Assembly (NCBI RefSeq): GCF_963422355.1
Contig: NC_085085.1
Location: forward strand, 8,733,664-8,797,663
Source: Corticium candelabrum
Lineage: Eukaryota; Porifera; Homoscleromorpha; Homosclerophorida; Plakinidae
Direction: 5' to 3'
Length of the DNA stretch: 64,000 nucleotides
Below, piece after piece: positions 12,975 to 23,356 of this stretch (the first letter of the stretch is position 1; each line of letters opens with the position of its first letter). The notes under the pieces were generated by a model. The model was not told the origin of the DNA, did no database searches, and was given only the letters and a program-made list of their open reading frames with translations. The translations under genes and the position numbers were made by a program.

Positions 12975-13866
12975 CTAGTTTCCGATTGGAAGGTTTTGTG
13001 CTGTTTTCAAACTCTTCAAGATGTGGCTGAACGTCGATCGTTGATTGGGTTGTGCACTCCAACACTGCTGCATGAGACGGCTGTATCCTTGCGGACACAT
13101 ATCCGGAATCTGTGGTCTCTCGCCGCTTGCGACGGCGTCTCGAACTTCGTACGCAAACCTGTACTGCTGAAATGGTAGTTGACGCGTCCAGATCTCCCAC
13201 ATGACAATACCAAAACTGGAATGCACAAGTAGAAACATGAAGTTATAGTTGAAAAGTCATGCATATCAGAGGTCTAAAATGGATCTATTGTAATATATTA
13301 TAATTTTTTAATTTATTATTAAAATCGATAAACATTTGTTGCAGTTTTGCCCTCATGCAGTCAGAGTTGGAATGTCAGGATCAATTTATTTTGAATGTTG
13401 GTACATGCATGATACTATGCTAACAAGCAAACGAAACAGTTGATTCTAAACAGATCCAACACAATGGCATGTTAGCGCTGGAAGCAATCTCTGGTTAATT
13501 GTCTCTATGATTCGTTGAGCATGCAACGAAATTAATTACCGTCAGTAAGTGCTGCTTTCTTGCAGCGGTGGCAATAAACTCTTTTTCTGATTGATTCAAA
13601 ACAGTACGCTCTCGCATCTTATTTAATTAAATAAGCATACCTTACAGCCGTCACATCTAACCGTAATATTAATCAATTAACGAGCTGCTTTTTGACTTTG
13701 TTTGCGCGTGCTTTACCAGCGTTACAGTATAGACGGGGGCTAGTCTGTAGCCTATATGTTGCTGGTAGGTTTTTACAGCCTTAGTTGATAGAATGGAAAA
13801 GGAACAAAATACGCGGAAGAACAGAACGTTACCACATTGCGTAATACTACTGTATATACAGTTCTA

Positions 13867-13940
<74 letters not shown>

Positions 13941-16900
13941 GTATGTATGTATGTATGTATGTATGTATGTATGTATGTATGTATGTATGTATGTATGTAT
14001 GTATGTATGTATGTATGTATGTATGTATGTATGTATGTATGTATGTATGTATGTATGTATGTATGTGGCTCAATTGGTTAGAGTGTGCAGTTGGAGATTG
14101 GCAACATCCGGGACCGTTGGATCAGAGTTCAAGTGCGGGACGGCCACATACATAAGTTCCCTTGGGCAAGGAACTAACATACAATTGCCTCTCTCTCCGA
14201 GGTGTCAGTTCTGTCAGTACAGCAAGTATGAAGTACATAGTGACATAGAGTGACTGCTGATAGTTTTAGATTATAACGTATTGTAGCAAGTTTAGTGATT
14301 GCAGTATCTAACTTTGGCCTTAGGGGCTCTTGTGAACAAAAAAGAAATGTATATACGTATTTACTTAATTGCTTACCTGTATACATCGACGGCAGTGTTG
14401 TATTGATGGCCTAGTGATAATTCTGGTGCGTTCCATCGAATCGTTCCGACGTTTCTGAATGACAGTTCATCTCGTATCTCTAGCAGTGGCACGGCCAGAT
14501 CACTAACCCTGTCGCCGCTCTGTCGAGATCGCCTTTGTTCCGGAAGTGGCCTCCCAAATCCAAAGTCCGCCACTTTGACGGTCCAACTGTGACTAACCAA
14601 AAGATTCGGACTCTTCAGATCTCGGTGTAATCTCGGAGGGCTGAGAGTGTGGAGAAAGTTCATGCCTTTGGCGGCATCGAAGGCAAAATTAATTTTTTGT
14701 AATGTCGTGATTTCTAATTCAGAGTTGTCGAGCACGTCTCGTAGGGAGCCTCTTTGAGTGTATTCCGTTACGAGGAACGGTTCTGCGTCGACGACCGATT
14801 TTCCGGCTCCGATAAAAAGAACGATATTTTCGTGACGAATCGTTTGCATAAAACGAATTTCGCTCTCGAACTCTTGTCTCAATTGCCTGTCCTGCGGAAC
14901 TCTCATCGTCTTCACGGCAACGACAAAATCTCTATAAATCGCTTTGTACACGTCGGCGAATCCACCGACGGCTATCAGTTCCATATTATACAATTCGTGT
15001 CGTCCAATCTGCCACACTTCTAGAATTTCTTCGATGTGTCTGCGATAGGCTCTCTCTCCCCTCTTCCTTCTTTTTATAACAGAAACGATGACGACTATGG
15101 CAAGTGTTGCAAACGCTCCACATAGCACGAGTCCCATTCCAATAAAATAGTAGGTCGCATATTGACACTTAGAACCGGTGAATCCTGGAAAGCATCGACA
15201 CCTCGGAGCTCGTTTTCCGTCGATATTCGAAGCGACGCATTTGCCGTGTTGGCATTGGTCTGCTAAGCACTCACTACACTCGCTTATCGATTGAGCTCCA
15301 TATCGTTGTGTCGTGAGTCCACCAGGGCAACTCAAACAACGCGTACTCGTCGAGTAGTGCGGCCTATATGAGCCCTTACGACAAAAATTGCACGGAGCAA
15401 GAGAGATGTTTAGCGATTCAAAGCCGCCAGGACATCGGACGGGCAAGTAATAAAGAGACACGTGAACGGTGTCGAGGGCTAGCAAAGTCTCACGCCACAA
15501 AACGACGCTAGACAGACTCGCCGAGTAGGGCAACCTCAATATCTTATCAGGACGATTGGTGATAATATGCCACAAGCGAAGATGAAGAATGTAAGTCCAG
15601 GTCTCAAGGCGACAACCTTGGGATTTGGGAGTCACTACTGTAAACCACAACTGTCCTTCCGTGCTTGAACCGGAATAAAAGCATTCTTCAGACCGTTCAA
15701 TACTTTTAGCTAAACTCGGGCCTCTGTTGCTTGCGTTTACTCTCTTCCATACAAGTTTATCAACGTCAAAACTCCAAAAATCGTTTAGACAAGTGCCGTT
15801 ACCATCCTTTCCACCAAACACGAACATAGTCGAACCGACAACGACAGCTGCATGTCCGTATCGTTTGGCTGGCCACATTTCTTTCTCTGGAATTCGGGAC
15901 CAGGCAGTAGGTCTCAGCGATAGTTGCCATACGTCGTTGAAGAGTTCGTTCTCTTTGTTGGAGCGTTTGTTCTCTTCTTGGCCGCCAAACAAAATTGCAA
16001 ACGTGCTTCCTATTGCCACGAGACTCGTTTTGGAGCGGCCATAAAGTTCACGAGGAATGTCGATGCGTCGAGAAGATGAAGCGTCTGTTGCATTGTACAG
16101 TCTGAACCCAAACTTGGATACATACGGGCTTTCGGGCCATTTAACGGTAGTCGCGTCTAGCAGAGCTTCTTGTAGCCAAACGCTACCTTTGCATATGTCC
16201 TGATGTAGCCCTCCTGTAATGCTTAGCAGTGTCCATCTCATCACCGTCAAGTCGAGCGTCCACAGACGTCCCAACGAGGGAGAATAATCTATGCCTGTTT
16301 GAGGCAGCTCGAGCATACCACCGACGAGAAACAAGTCGTTCTCGTTAATAATTACGCATGCTCTGGAACGAGAGTAGGGTTGCAATTTTGGAGCTGCAAC
16401 TTTGTTCCACACCCACACCTTACCGCGCGCGTCGTACTCTAGAGTCCATGTCGATGCGCCTCCAACGTTATCATCACTCGTGATGTGTACGACATACCTC
16501 AGAAAAGCCAAACTTGATACCGAAAGTACAAACTGGCTGGCAGGCCACGGAATTTCTCCCACGACCGTTAATACTCGGTAGTCGTTATCACTGTCGAACA
16601 TGATTAGCATTCTAATTTTCGTGTTGAAGACAATGTAGACGCCGCGTCGATCAACGGTAGCACACAGTAACAATGGCTCAATACCGATAGTGGCAGACGA
16701 CGTAAAGGCATTTCCTTTAGTTATGTCGGCTCGTTTTTGAACAGTCCATGTCATAGTGTTTGAGTCGTCTGACACGCGTAAATGCCACAGAATCCTTGTG
16801 CTCACGACGAATAGAGCTACGCAACCGGTCCATCTTTCGACGGCTAGATTCAAAAATTCTACGTTTTCGGGAGACTTACTCGAGAGTGCATTAACTGTTT

Positions 16901-17690
16901 CCCATTGAAAAATCTCTCGGTGATCTTTCTTGATGCATGCTAAGCGAGTGAGTGATAAAATTTTAGACCTTTTGATTCCGTCGCTATTCCATGGAAAGAA
17001 AAGAATAGACTTTCGGCATTCGCACGTCGTGGTGGTATGCGTTGCAACTACGGGATGGACGTACCGAGTTCCCCAATCGGGATACGCATTCAAGACGTCG
17101 ACGGGCGTCCACTCTCTTTGCTTAATATCAAACTTCCAGACGGCAGACACTTTCCGATGTCTAGTTGCACCTAAGCTGCCAAATAGAAAGATAGATTGTG
17201 AGCATAAATTAACGAGTTTGGGAGATTCCAGTTTCGGCGGATGTCGAAATTTCCTCACTTCTATCCAAGAATTGGATTGAAACGTGTAAATCCATGTCGG
17301 TGGATTGTCGTCTTGCGGTATTAGCCAACTCAGGCCAATCCTGCTGCCTCCGAAATAGATGAGATGATTGAGCCGTCGATCTCCATCGCCAGTAGAAAAT
17401 GCGGCAGCGCCCGCTAACTTTTTGGTCGGATAATTTGATGTCCATCTGTCGAACTTGTCATACTTTCGCCATTCGTCTGAATCACAGACGACTTTCGGAA
17501 TCGCTGACGATTGATCACTAATTGTCGCTGACGTTGTTCTCTCAATTTTTGCATCATAGCGACGATACTGTGGGGAATCCTTCGTATCTATTTCTTGCGT
17601 GCCGCTTTCGCTTGACATTCCCGCAGACAATGCAAGGCATAGCAGACCAGTAAAACCGAAAAACGCCATTTTTGCAGGTTCTGTATTCAC
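12975..17690 (-). CDS. Kelch/EGF receptor with cytoplasmic TKL-type kinase domain
   Basis: Two exons, 17690-14377 and 13215-12975, join in phase 2 (AG|T) across a GTAAGC donor and TTCCAG acceptor. The splice completes the kinase '[13 protein letters not shown]' motif and gives 1184 residues. The order is: signal peptide (start Met1 or Met8, hydrophobic '[15 protein letters not shown]'); about 700 residues with kelch-like blades ('FLVGGML', 'ILFGGQEE', '[18 protein letters not shown]'); a Cys-rich GCC2/GCC3-like segment; an EGF-like module near 805-846; a transmembrane helix near 847-872 with a KRRKRG stop; and a kinase at about 903-1170. Seen kinase motifs are [14 protein letters not shown] (K927), [11 protein letters not shown] (1042) and GTIRWNAPE, so it should be catalytic. 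HRDLKSxN is the TKL/Ser-Thr style rather than the tyrosine kinase HRDLAARN. It is probably a surface receptor that signals through phosphorylation; the ligand is unknown. About 30 extra residues lie between DFG and APE. The intron holds a microsatellite and a SINE. Confidence 0.9.
13869..13936. repeat. (TA)n microsatellite
   Basis: Pure TA tract in the intron of the receptor kinase gene, directly followed by a (TATG)n tract. Confidence 0.97.
13937..14066. repeat. (TATG)n microsatellite
   Basis: About 32 perfect TATG/GTAT units abut the (TA)n tract on one side and the 5' end of a tRNA-like SINE on the other. Long tandem translations over it are artefacts. Confidence 0.97.
14067..14215 (+). 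mobile_element. tRNA-derived SINE (candidate)
   Basis: The head 'GTGGCTCAATTGGTTAGAG' fits a pol III A box in a tRNA D-arm context, and 'GAGTTCAAGTGC' about 50 bases later fits a degraded B box. The tail has 'CCCTTGGGCAAGGAACT' followed by 'ATTGCCTCTC', a pattern I associate with a widespread animal SINE body. It sits directly after a long microsatellite in an intron. It is not a functional tRNA: no proper cloverleaf closes, and the GTGGC/GCCAC ends pair only as a stem around the whole unit. Confidence 0.6.
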
Positions 17691-17699
17691 GTCTCGTCA

Positions 17700-18060
17700 C
17701 TGCAATAAACATGTAGCATCGTGCAGTTGCTATTCTTTATGAGATCTCGTCCTGCTAACGAGAAAATTGAGAGACTAGACTGATGAGTATATATACATAT
17801 ACATATAGTTTACCTATTCTAATCTGCTTTACTTGCACTGTAGTAGTTCTTTCGAGATGGTGCAGTATTTAGGTTGGCGTAATGCTGATAAATTGATGCA
17901 CTCTTTTATCCGACAGATTGTGGCCTACAAATGCGACGCTGTATGCGTATACGACTAATTCTAGCGAGTAGGCGTTCCAGTACTACATACTGCGCACGCG
18001 TGACATCATTGATAGGTTTACTTAATATTCTGAGACCGTCCGTCCGTTTCATTTCCAATA
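17700..18060. other. Upstream region of the receptor kinase gene
   Basis: AT-rich with ATATATACATATACATATAG near 17790, about 100 bases upstream of the start codon on the gene's strand. A promoter is expected here, but I cannot point to a specific element. Confidence 0.3.
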
Positions 18061-18064
18061 TTCA

Positions 18065-18293
18065 GAAAGCTCACTGTTCCGTTCTCCGCACGGACAGATA
18101 ATATAATTATAATGTAGTACTAGTTAGTTGTTAGTTGTTGCATTTTTACTGTGTTCTGAAGAACTAGCGGCCGCGGACAGAATTCTCAAGAAGAATTTCG
18201 TTCAGAGTTATACCCCGTTCAATGATATCGCGTTCTGAGATCGATTATCTCAAAGTGGATTTTAGGCCGTTACAGATTCCGTTCTTTGCCCGG
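18065..18293. repeat. Dispersed repeat Z, left part of copy 1
   Basis: 'GTTCCGTTCTCCGCACGG' followed by 'TTAGTTGTTAGTTGTT' resembles 36405-36460. This copy is interrupted by the Ginger transposon and resumes at 22680. A related 'TTCGTACGGGCAAGATA' block is at 35650. The family is unknown. Confidence 0.55.
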
Positions 18294-18480
18294 TGTAGCA
18301 GGAAATCCGTCCCGGCAGGAAATCTGTCCCGGCCGAGACGGATTTCCTAGGAAATTGGTCTCGGAGCTAGGAAATTGGTCTCGGAGCTAGGAAATCCGTC
18401 ACGCCCTGCATGTTCTAGGAAATCGGTATCGGGCGGGACAGATTTCCTAGGAAATCGGTCTCGGAGCTAGGAAACGCAGC
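18294..18480. repeat. Ginger element 1 terminus with subterminal motif array (3' side of gene)
   Basis: At least six copies of a GGAAAT(C/T)NGTC(T/C)CGG-like motif, in both orientations and sometimes as palindromes (CGGCCGAGACGGATTTCC), lie within 190 bases of the TIR. Arrays like this are usual binding sites for the element's own transposase. Confidence 0.8.
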
Positions 18481-18790
18481 TCACTCTGAATGTTCTAGGA
18501 AAACCCAGAACGGCCGGTGTTTCGGTATTGAAAATGCCTCCATGCAGCAGGGAATTTACTAATGGGCCTAAATCATGATATATTTAACCACGTTTCTAGG
18601 GAACATAACACAGCATTCCAGGTTTCTCATTTGTACTGCAGCCTCCCACTATACGTATGTATACGTACAGCACAGTTTAAACAAAGTTCTAGGCTCATCA
18701 TACACACAATGCAAACAGTAATGCACGTTGAACGCAAACACGAACTATATACATGTGTATAGTGTCAGCTAGTGTATGCATGCAGAATTT

Positions 18791-21700
18791 TTACTTGCAG
18801 TTACCACAGGTCCATTTTTTGCTCCTAGTAGGCAATATCGGTCTAGCACATTTCAAATGACACCAATCATCGCATTTCTGGCACTTCACTGTAGCAGCAA
18901 ATGTCTCGGGCATCAAGCACCAACGACAAAGCTCAATCATGACACCGCGAAGTCTCTTGGGACGATGAGCCGTGGTCTTTGTCATCTGCGGAAAACGCAT
19001 CATTTCTTTCTGCTGAAAGCATTTGAGAAGGTGCCGTCTCATCAGTGCCTGGTCGAATTGCAGAGTCGATAAATTGTCTCCAAAAGCAAGATGCACAGCA
19101 AATGCAATGGCAAACAGTCCGCAATCCGAACCTCCCCTCTGCTGTTGGACATAGGGCTTTTGAACAAACAAGTTGATGGGATCATTTCCATCATCATCGT
19201 CTTCGCTATCATCTTCTACCGCCAGCCTATAAATCAAGGCTAACTGGTGACTGAGAGAAGTACTAAGTTGAAAACCGGTCTCTTTGCTGTCATAAACTGA
19301 TATATGTTGGCCACAGCAACTAGAAGTTACCCAATGGCTTCGCTCAGGGACGTGATGTATCTGGATGCCCTCATGCTGGACTGGGATAAAACCATTCGTC
19401 TGTGCAAGTAGCGGTGACTGTAGGCCATCAATGTGTGGAAACTGTTTCTTTAGTATGTTGTGAGCAAGAGAAATATGCTCATCCGTAAGCTCGCGGCCTT
19501 GCATGAGAATTTCTCTCATTCGCCTTGAAATAGTGAAACTGTTCTTCTTAGATTCCTAATCAATTCATGGAATACGTAAGTTAAACCTTTCAGAGGGTTT
19601 CCCAAAGAGATACTTACTATAGTACGTCTTCGTTTTGTTTGGGGTTGAGTTTGGCCCCTATAATCAAGCTTGCGCTTACGTTTTCCATCTTCTTCTCTGC
19701 TATTCTCCTCCTCATTCGCTGTCTGACTGCATTCTTTGTCATCTTCATTTGTCTGTATAAGGCAAATCAAATCATAGAGAAGGATTACAGAATAGAAGAT
19801 ATTTTTCAATGAGCTAACCGCAAGCTGGAAACGTACTCTTTTCTTAGGTTCCAACCGTAATTTACGTCTGTCACATTTGATACTTCTGCTTCCAACAGTG
19901 CCCTTGTCAGTTTCATCTGAGATTTCCCTGGATGAAGCTCCCTTGTCAGTTTCATCTGAGATTTCCCTGGATGAAGCTGATGGTTGAGTTGTAGATGGTA
20001 ATGAACGGGCCTCTATTTCTGTCCTGTTATCCATCACCAATAACCCCTGCAAGGCACAGAAGGTGGAAAATATCCAAACACAGCTATAGTGCTCTATTAG
20101 GCATATGAAGTTGGTGTAAAATGGTATATTAACGACATTCATTAATTTTAGATTAATTGACTGTCACTGTAGAAGACCTCTACCTGTCCTTCATTTTGAT
20201 GTGTCCTTGAAGGTTGCGCATCAAGTTGGAATGCAACTGAAGCATCCACACGTACACATGCAGACGCAGGGGATAGAAGAGGTAAGTCATCCGCGTGCCA
20301 TTCAATGGCTTCTGCAGCATTTTCATCTTCATTGATCTAATAAACAGAACTTATGCCATGTGTATGCAAAACAATCATGTTCAAATCGCTGCATACGGTA
20401 TCTTTGCACTCGTCTGAAGTGCCAGTACCACATGGCTCGTAGCTCTGCGGTGGATAATACGGTTTGAGACGACTTGCATGAAAGATTTGCTTCAGAACAG
20501 CACCATTTCCATTTTTCAGCTTGAAACAGCCTTTCGGAAGACGTTCTGACACCCAGTATGGACCAGTCCACTTCACGTCCAGCTTTCCACCCTTACGGCT
20601 GTCATGTTTACTATTTTTTAAAAGAACTTGGTCATTGAGATCGAGAGATAAAGAATATGTATTATGGCGCTTGTCATAGTAAGCTTTCTGGCGTTCCTGG
20701 GCTTTGACAATATTTCGTTTTGCAGCTGCTGTATACTGGTGTTTCAGATTGACTAGCAGTTCTACATCATGTTGCATCTCTTCATCAGTCAGGCAATGCA
20801 TCGTGGTTTCCGCAGTTGAATCTGAGACGTGGTGTGCATGCAGTTGCACATCTAGAGGCATACGAGGATCTCGATTATTAAAAAGAAAGAATGGTGTGAA
20901 TTTGGTCGAAGCATGAACAGCAGTGCGATAGGAAAATAGAATAGCCTCAATTGTTGAATCCCAGTCTTCATCTGTGCAGTTTGTCATCTGGCAGATTCCA
21001 TTTTTCAGTGTCTGATTGAAACGCTCAGTCAGTCCGTTTGTTTGAGGGTGGTAGGCAGACGTAATTCTGTGTTTGACTCCTGTCTTTGTCAAAAGTTCAT
21101 TGCAGATAGCATTGCAAAACTCGCGACCTTGATCGGATATCAACACCTCTGGAAATCCATGTCGTAGAAAGAGTGAGTTAAGGAAATCAGCAACGTGAAT
21201 TGCTTCTTTCGATGGAATTGCTTTGGCTTCAGGCCATTTGCTGAAGTAATCGACAGCCACAACAATATACTGATTGCCACTACTAGTGACTTGCAATGGT
21301 CCAACCAAGTCAACGCCAATTTGCGACCAGACCTTAGATGGTACAGGTAATGGATGTAACGGTTCTGATGGATGATCAAACTTTCTTTTCACTCTCTGAC
21401 ATATATCACAATGTTGAACCTGAGAAATGAAATGTGCAGAGACAGTATTTTGAAGCACCTTCTGAAAAAATTATGCATGCTTGTTCTCACTAGTTGTTTC
21501 ACATCAGCTACTATTCCTAGCCAGTAGTACTTCTTTGTCACTCGATCTAGCGTTTTGTCCCTGCCAAGATGATGACCTCCAGTGACATGACATCCTTGGA
21601 GAATCTGGATATACAGAGAAGACATAATGTAAACATTTTATTAAGTCAACATGACGACATTTTGTCATCTGCCCTTGCAGTTTACTAGCAGGGGCGTACC

Positions 21701-22358
21701 AAAACTGCCAAAGGGTGAGGGCGACCAATTTTGAAATTACTGACTTACACCAACAGACGATTTCCGCAACTTCCAGTTTAGGTATAGACAATTAAATATA
21801 TTATTTACTTTTATTTATTTGGAGTATATGGAGTCTTTATTACAGGCCAATATTAAAATATACGATAATGTGGATCATATTATAGTTTTTCATGACCAGT
21901 TTGTGGCAAAGTCAAAACATAACTTTGGGGACGTACAGTTAGGTCAATTAGATTAATTGGTGGGGACACTGTTTTTCATTAGCTGGATGGTAGCGCACGC
22001 TAGTCATGCTTTGTCACGTGCCGCGGTCACCTCCTTTAGCGCGCGTTAGGCCCGAACAATTAAAAATGATTGCTACACCCCAGTTTAGGGCATGCATGGC
22101 TAACTAGAGGTGAAACCCGTAACTCCGAGAAATTAGAGAGTTCACCTGTCTTTTTGTCGTATCGTCTCTGATAACTTGTCTGCGTGTCGATTGTTTCTTG
22201 TCTTGGAAGTAGAGAATCCCTTCCTCTAGCTGGAACAGTTTGGATTTCTTACGGACACCACTCTTCTCGCTTTCCGAGAGACCTAGATCACCAACATCGT
22301 TAGGAGGATCGGCAATCGCACGGACGTAGAGACGGTGTGACAGCTGTTCTTCGTCAGC
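18791..22358 (-). CDS. Ginger transposase: Gypsy-like integrase - ULP1 protease - PHD finger
   Basis: Seven exons, 22358-22146, 21604-21491, 21419-20397, 20336-20184, 20046-19837, 19752-19618 and 19555-18791, all have GT..AG borders, are all whole numbers of codons, and contain no stop over about 870 residues. A first exon with the ATG was not found. Order: basic N-terminal region ('SGVRKKSKLFQL', as in GIN1-like proteins); H2C2 zinc finger ('CHVTGGHHLG' ... 'HCDICQR'); integrase core with D (VDLVGP), D (SDQGREF) and E (NGLTERFN), the last two exactly 35 residues apart; GPY/F-like module ('KWTGPYWVSERL'); an acidic linker with a duplicated 'ASSREISDETDKG'; a C48 (ULP1) protease with SHWV, VYDS and SDCGLFA; and a C-terminal PHD-type finger ending WTCGNCK. 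The integrase cuts and joins the transposon. The roles of protease and finger are inferred (SUMO or chromatin contact). Confidence 0.88.
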
Positions 22359-22499
22359 CTACCTGTTGGATATGAACCGTTTTCAAGGTAGAAAACGACC
22401 CGCTCGTACATTTGCTCTTCCATGGCGCTTCCCGTCATTCAGAATATCAAACAATTGCACATGCGTGTGGGTGAGACACACAATGACATATTTCCTGCG

Positions 22500-22679
22500 T
22501 GGTGACAGATTTCCTAGCGCCTCGGCCGAGACAGATATCCTAAGGAAATGTGTCTCGGCCAAGACTAATTTCCCAGCGTAGTGACAGATTTCCTAGCAAA
22601 TCTGACTAGCCGAGACAGATATCCTAAGGAAATGTGTCTCGGCCGAGACAGATTTCCCCGAGACGGATTTCCTACTACA
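22500..22679. repeat. Ginger element 1 terminus with subterminal motif array (5' side of gene)
   Basis: The right-hand counterpart of 18294-18480. The outer bases match the left end after inversion, and a 40-base unit 'CCGAGACAGATATCCTAAGG' is present twice (about 22530 and 22610) with further inverted copies. It must also contain, or be very near, the promoter of the minus-strand transposase gene. Confidence 0.8.
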
Positions 22680-23300
22680 CCGGGCTGGGTAGCATCCCGT
22701 TTGAAGACAAATGAAAATGTAACCGAGTGTTCCGTTCCGAGAAAGTAGCAGCGAGTATGATGGATCCAGGCAGCAGGTACTGGGAAGTCACGTGTTTTTC
22801 TTACTTTCCCGTTTAGAATGTAATCAAAGGTCTCGTCTTGCAACCATTTGACAGACGGTTGGACGTCGTCACTTTACGGCCGTTGCCGAGAACAGGCGTA
22901 TCGAACGTGGCAGGTATTCGACGCGCCTATACGGGCAGATCTCGTTTCTTTAAACTTCGTCATTTCAAAGACGTTGTTGCCGTTGCGGGGAACAGGTGTA
23001 TCGAACGGGGCAGGTATTTGACACGTGTACACGGCCAAACCAAGGTAGGCGTATATTTTGAACACCCGGATATGCTAAGAATATATACTGTCCTTTTCGA
23101 CGTTGCTTGCAATAAACGACACTCTCTGCCCCTACCGTCCGACGTCGAGAACGGGCATTTTAAATTCGTTGGAGATCCGATGAGCCAATTCACGCGCAAG
23201 TGGAGGCGGGTTTGATAGGCAGAAAATCGCGTCGTTCACTTTCGACCTCCGTCGTTTTGGCGTGCGTGAGCCAAATTCGGTGTAGATCAGACTCGCCGTT
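22680..23300. repeat. Dispersed repeat Z, right part of copy 1, with internal duplication
   Basis: The end near 23220-23300 (AATCGCGTCGT ... GAGCCAAATTCGGTG ... GACTCGCC) matches 36488-36590. Within it, a 55-base unit (GTATCGAACGTGGCAGGTAT) at about 22880-22937 is repeated at 22980-23035. Open frames across it are not conserved between copies, so I do not call a gene. Confidence 0.55.
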
Positions 23301-23310
23301 TTCGAGAAAC

Positions 23311-23316
23311 GCTCTT

Positions 23317-23355
<39 letters not shown>

Positions 23356-23356
23356 C
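23311..23356. repeat. (ACAG)n microsatellite
   Basis: Eleven perfect ACAG units directly before the 5'-truncated LINE. The same repeat ends that LINE at 25552-25594. Confidence 0.97.

Larger units (their letters stand above)
18294..22679 (-). mobile_element. Ginger-type DNA transposon, element 1 (complete, 4386 bp)
   Basis: The ends are TGTAGCAGGAAATCCGTC at 18294 and the inverse of TGTAGTAGGAAATCCGTC at 22679, that is TGT...ACA termini. Both sides are flanked by CCGG (18290-18293 and 22680-22683), a 4 bp target duplication. A Gypsy-like integrase with TIRs, 4 bp duplication, no reverse transcriptase and no LTRs is the definition of the Ginger group. Both subterminal regions carry clusters of the motif GGAAATCNGTCTCGG in direct and inverted orientation. 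The coding strand is minus and its frame looks open throughout. The insertion lies in an older repeat (Z). Confidence 0.92.

Noticed and set aside
14067..14150. Functional tRNA gene
   Set aside because: A and B boxes are present but the cloverleaf does not close and the spacing is wrong; better explained as a tRNA-derived SINE.
18791..19519. Host SUMO protease gene (SENP)
   Set aside because: It lies between transposon ends, shares phase-compatible exons with the integrase, and the same layout recurs in the second element.
20337..21458. Gypsy retrotransposon pol fragment
   Set aside because: The integrase looks Gypsy-like, but it is spliced to ULP1 and PHD, has TIRs with a 4 bp duplication, and lacks RT and LTRs; Ginger fits better.
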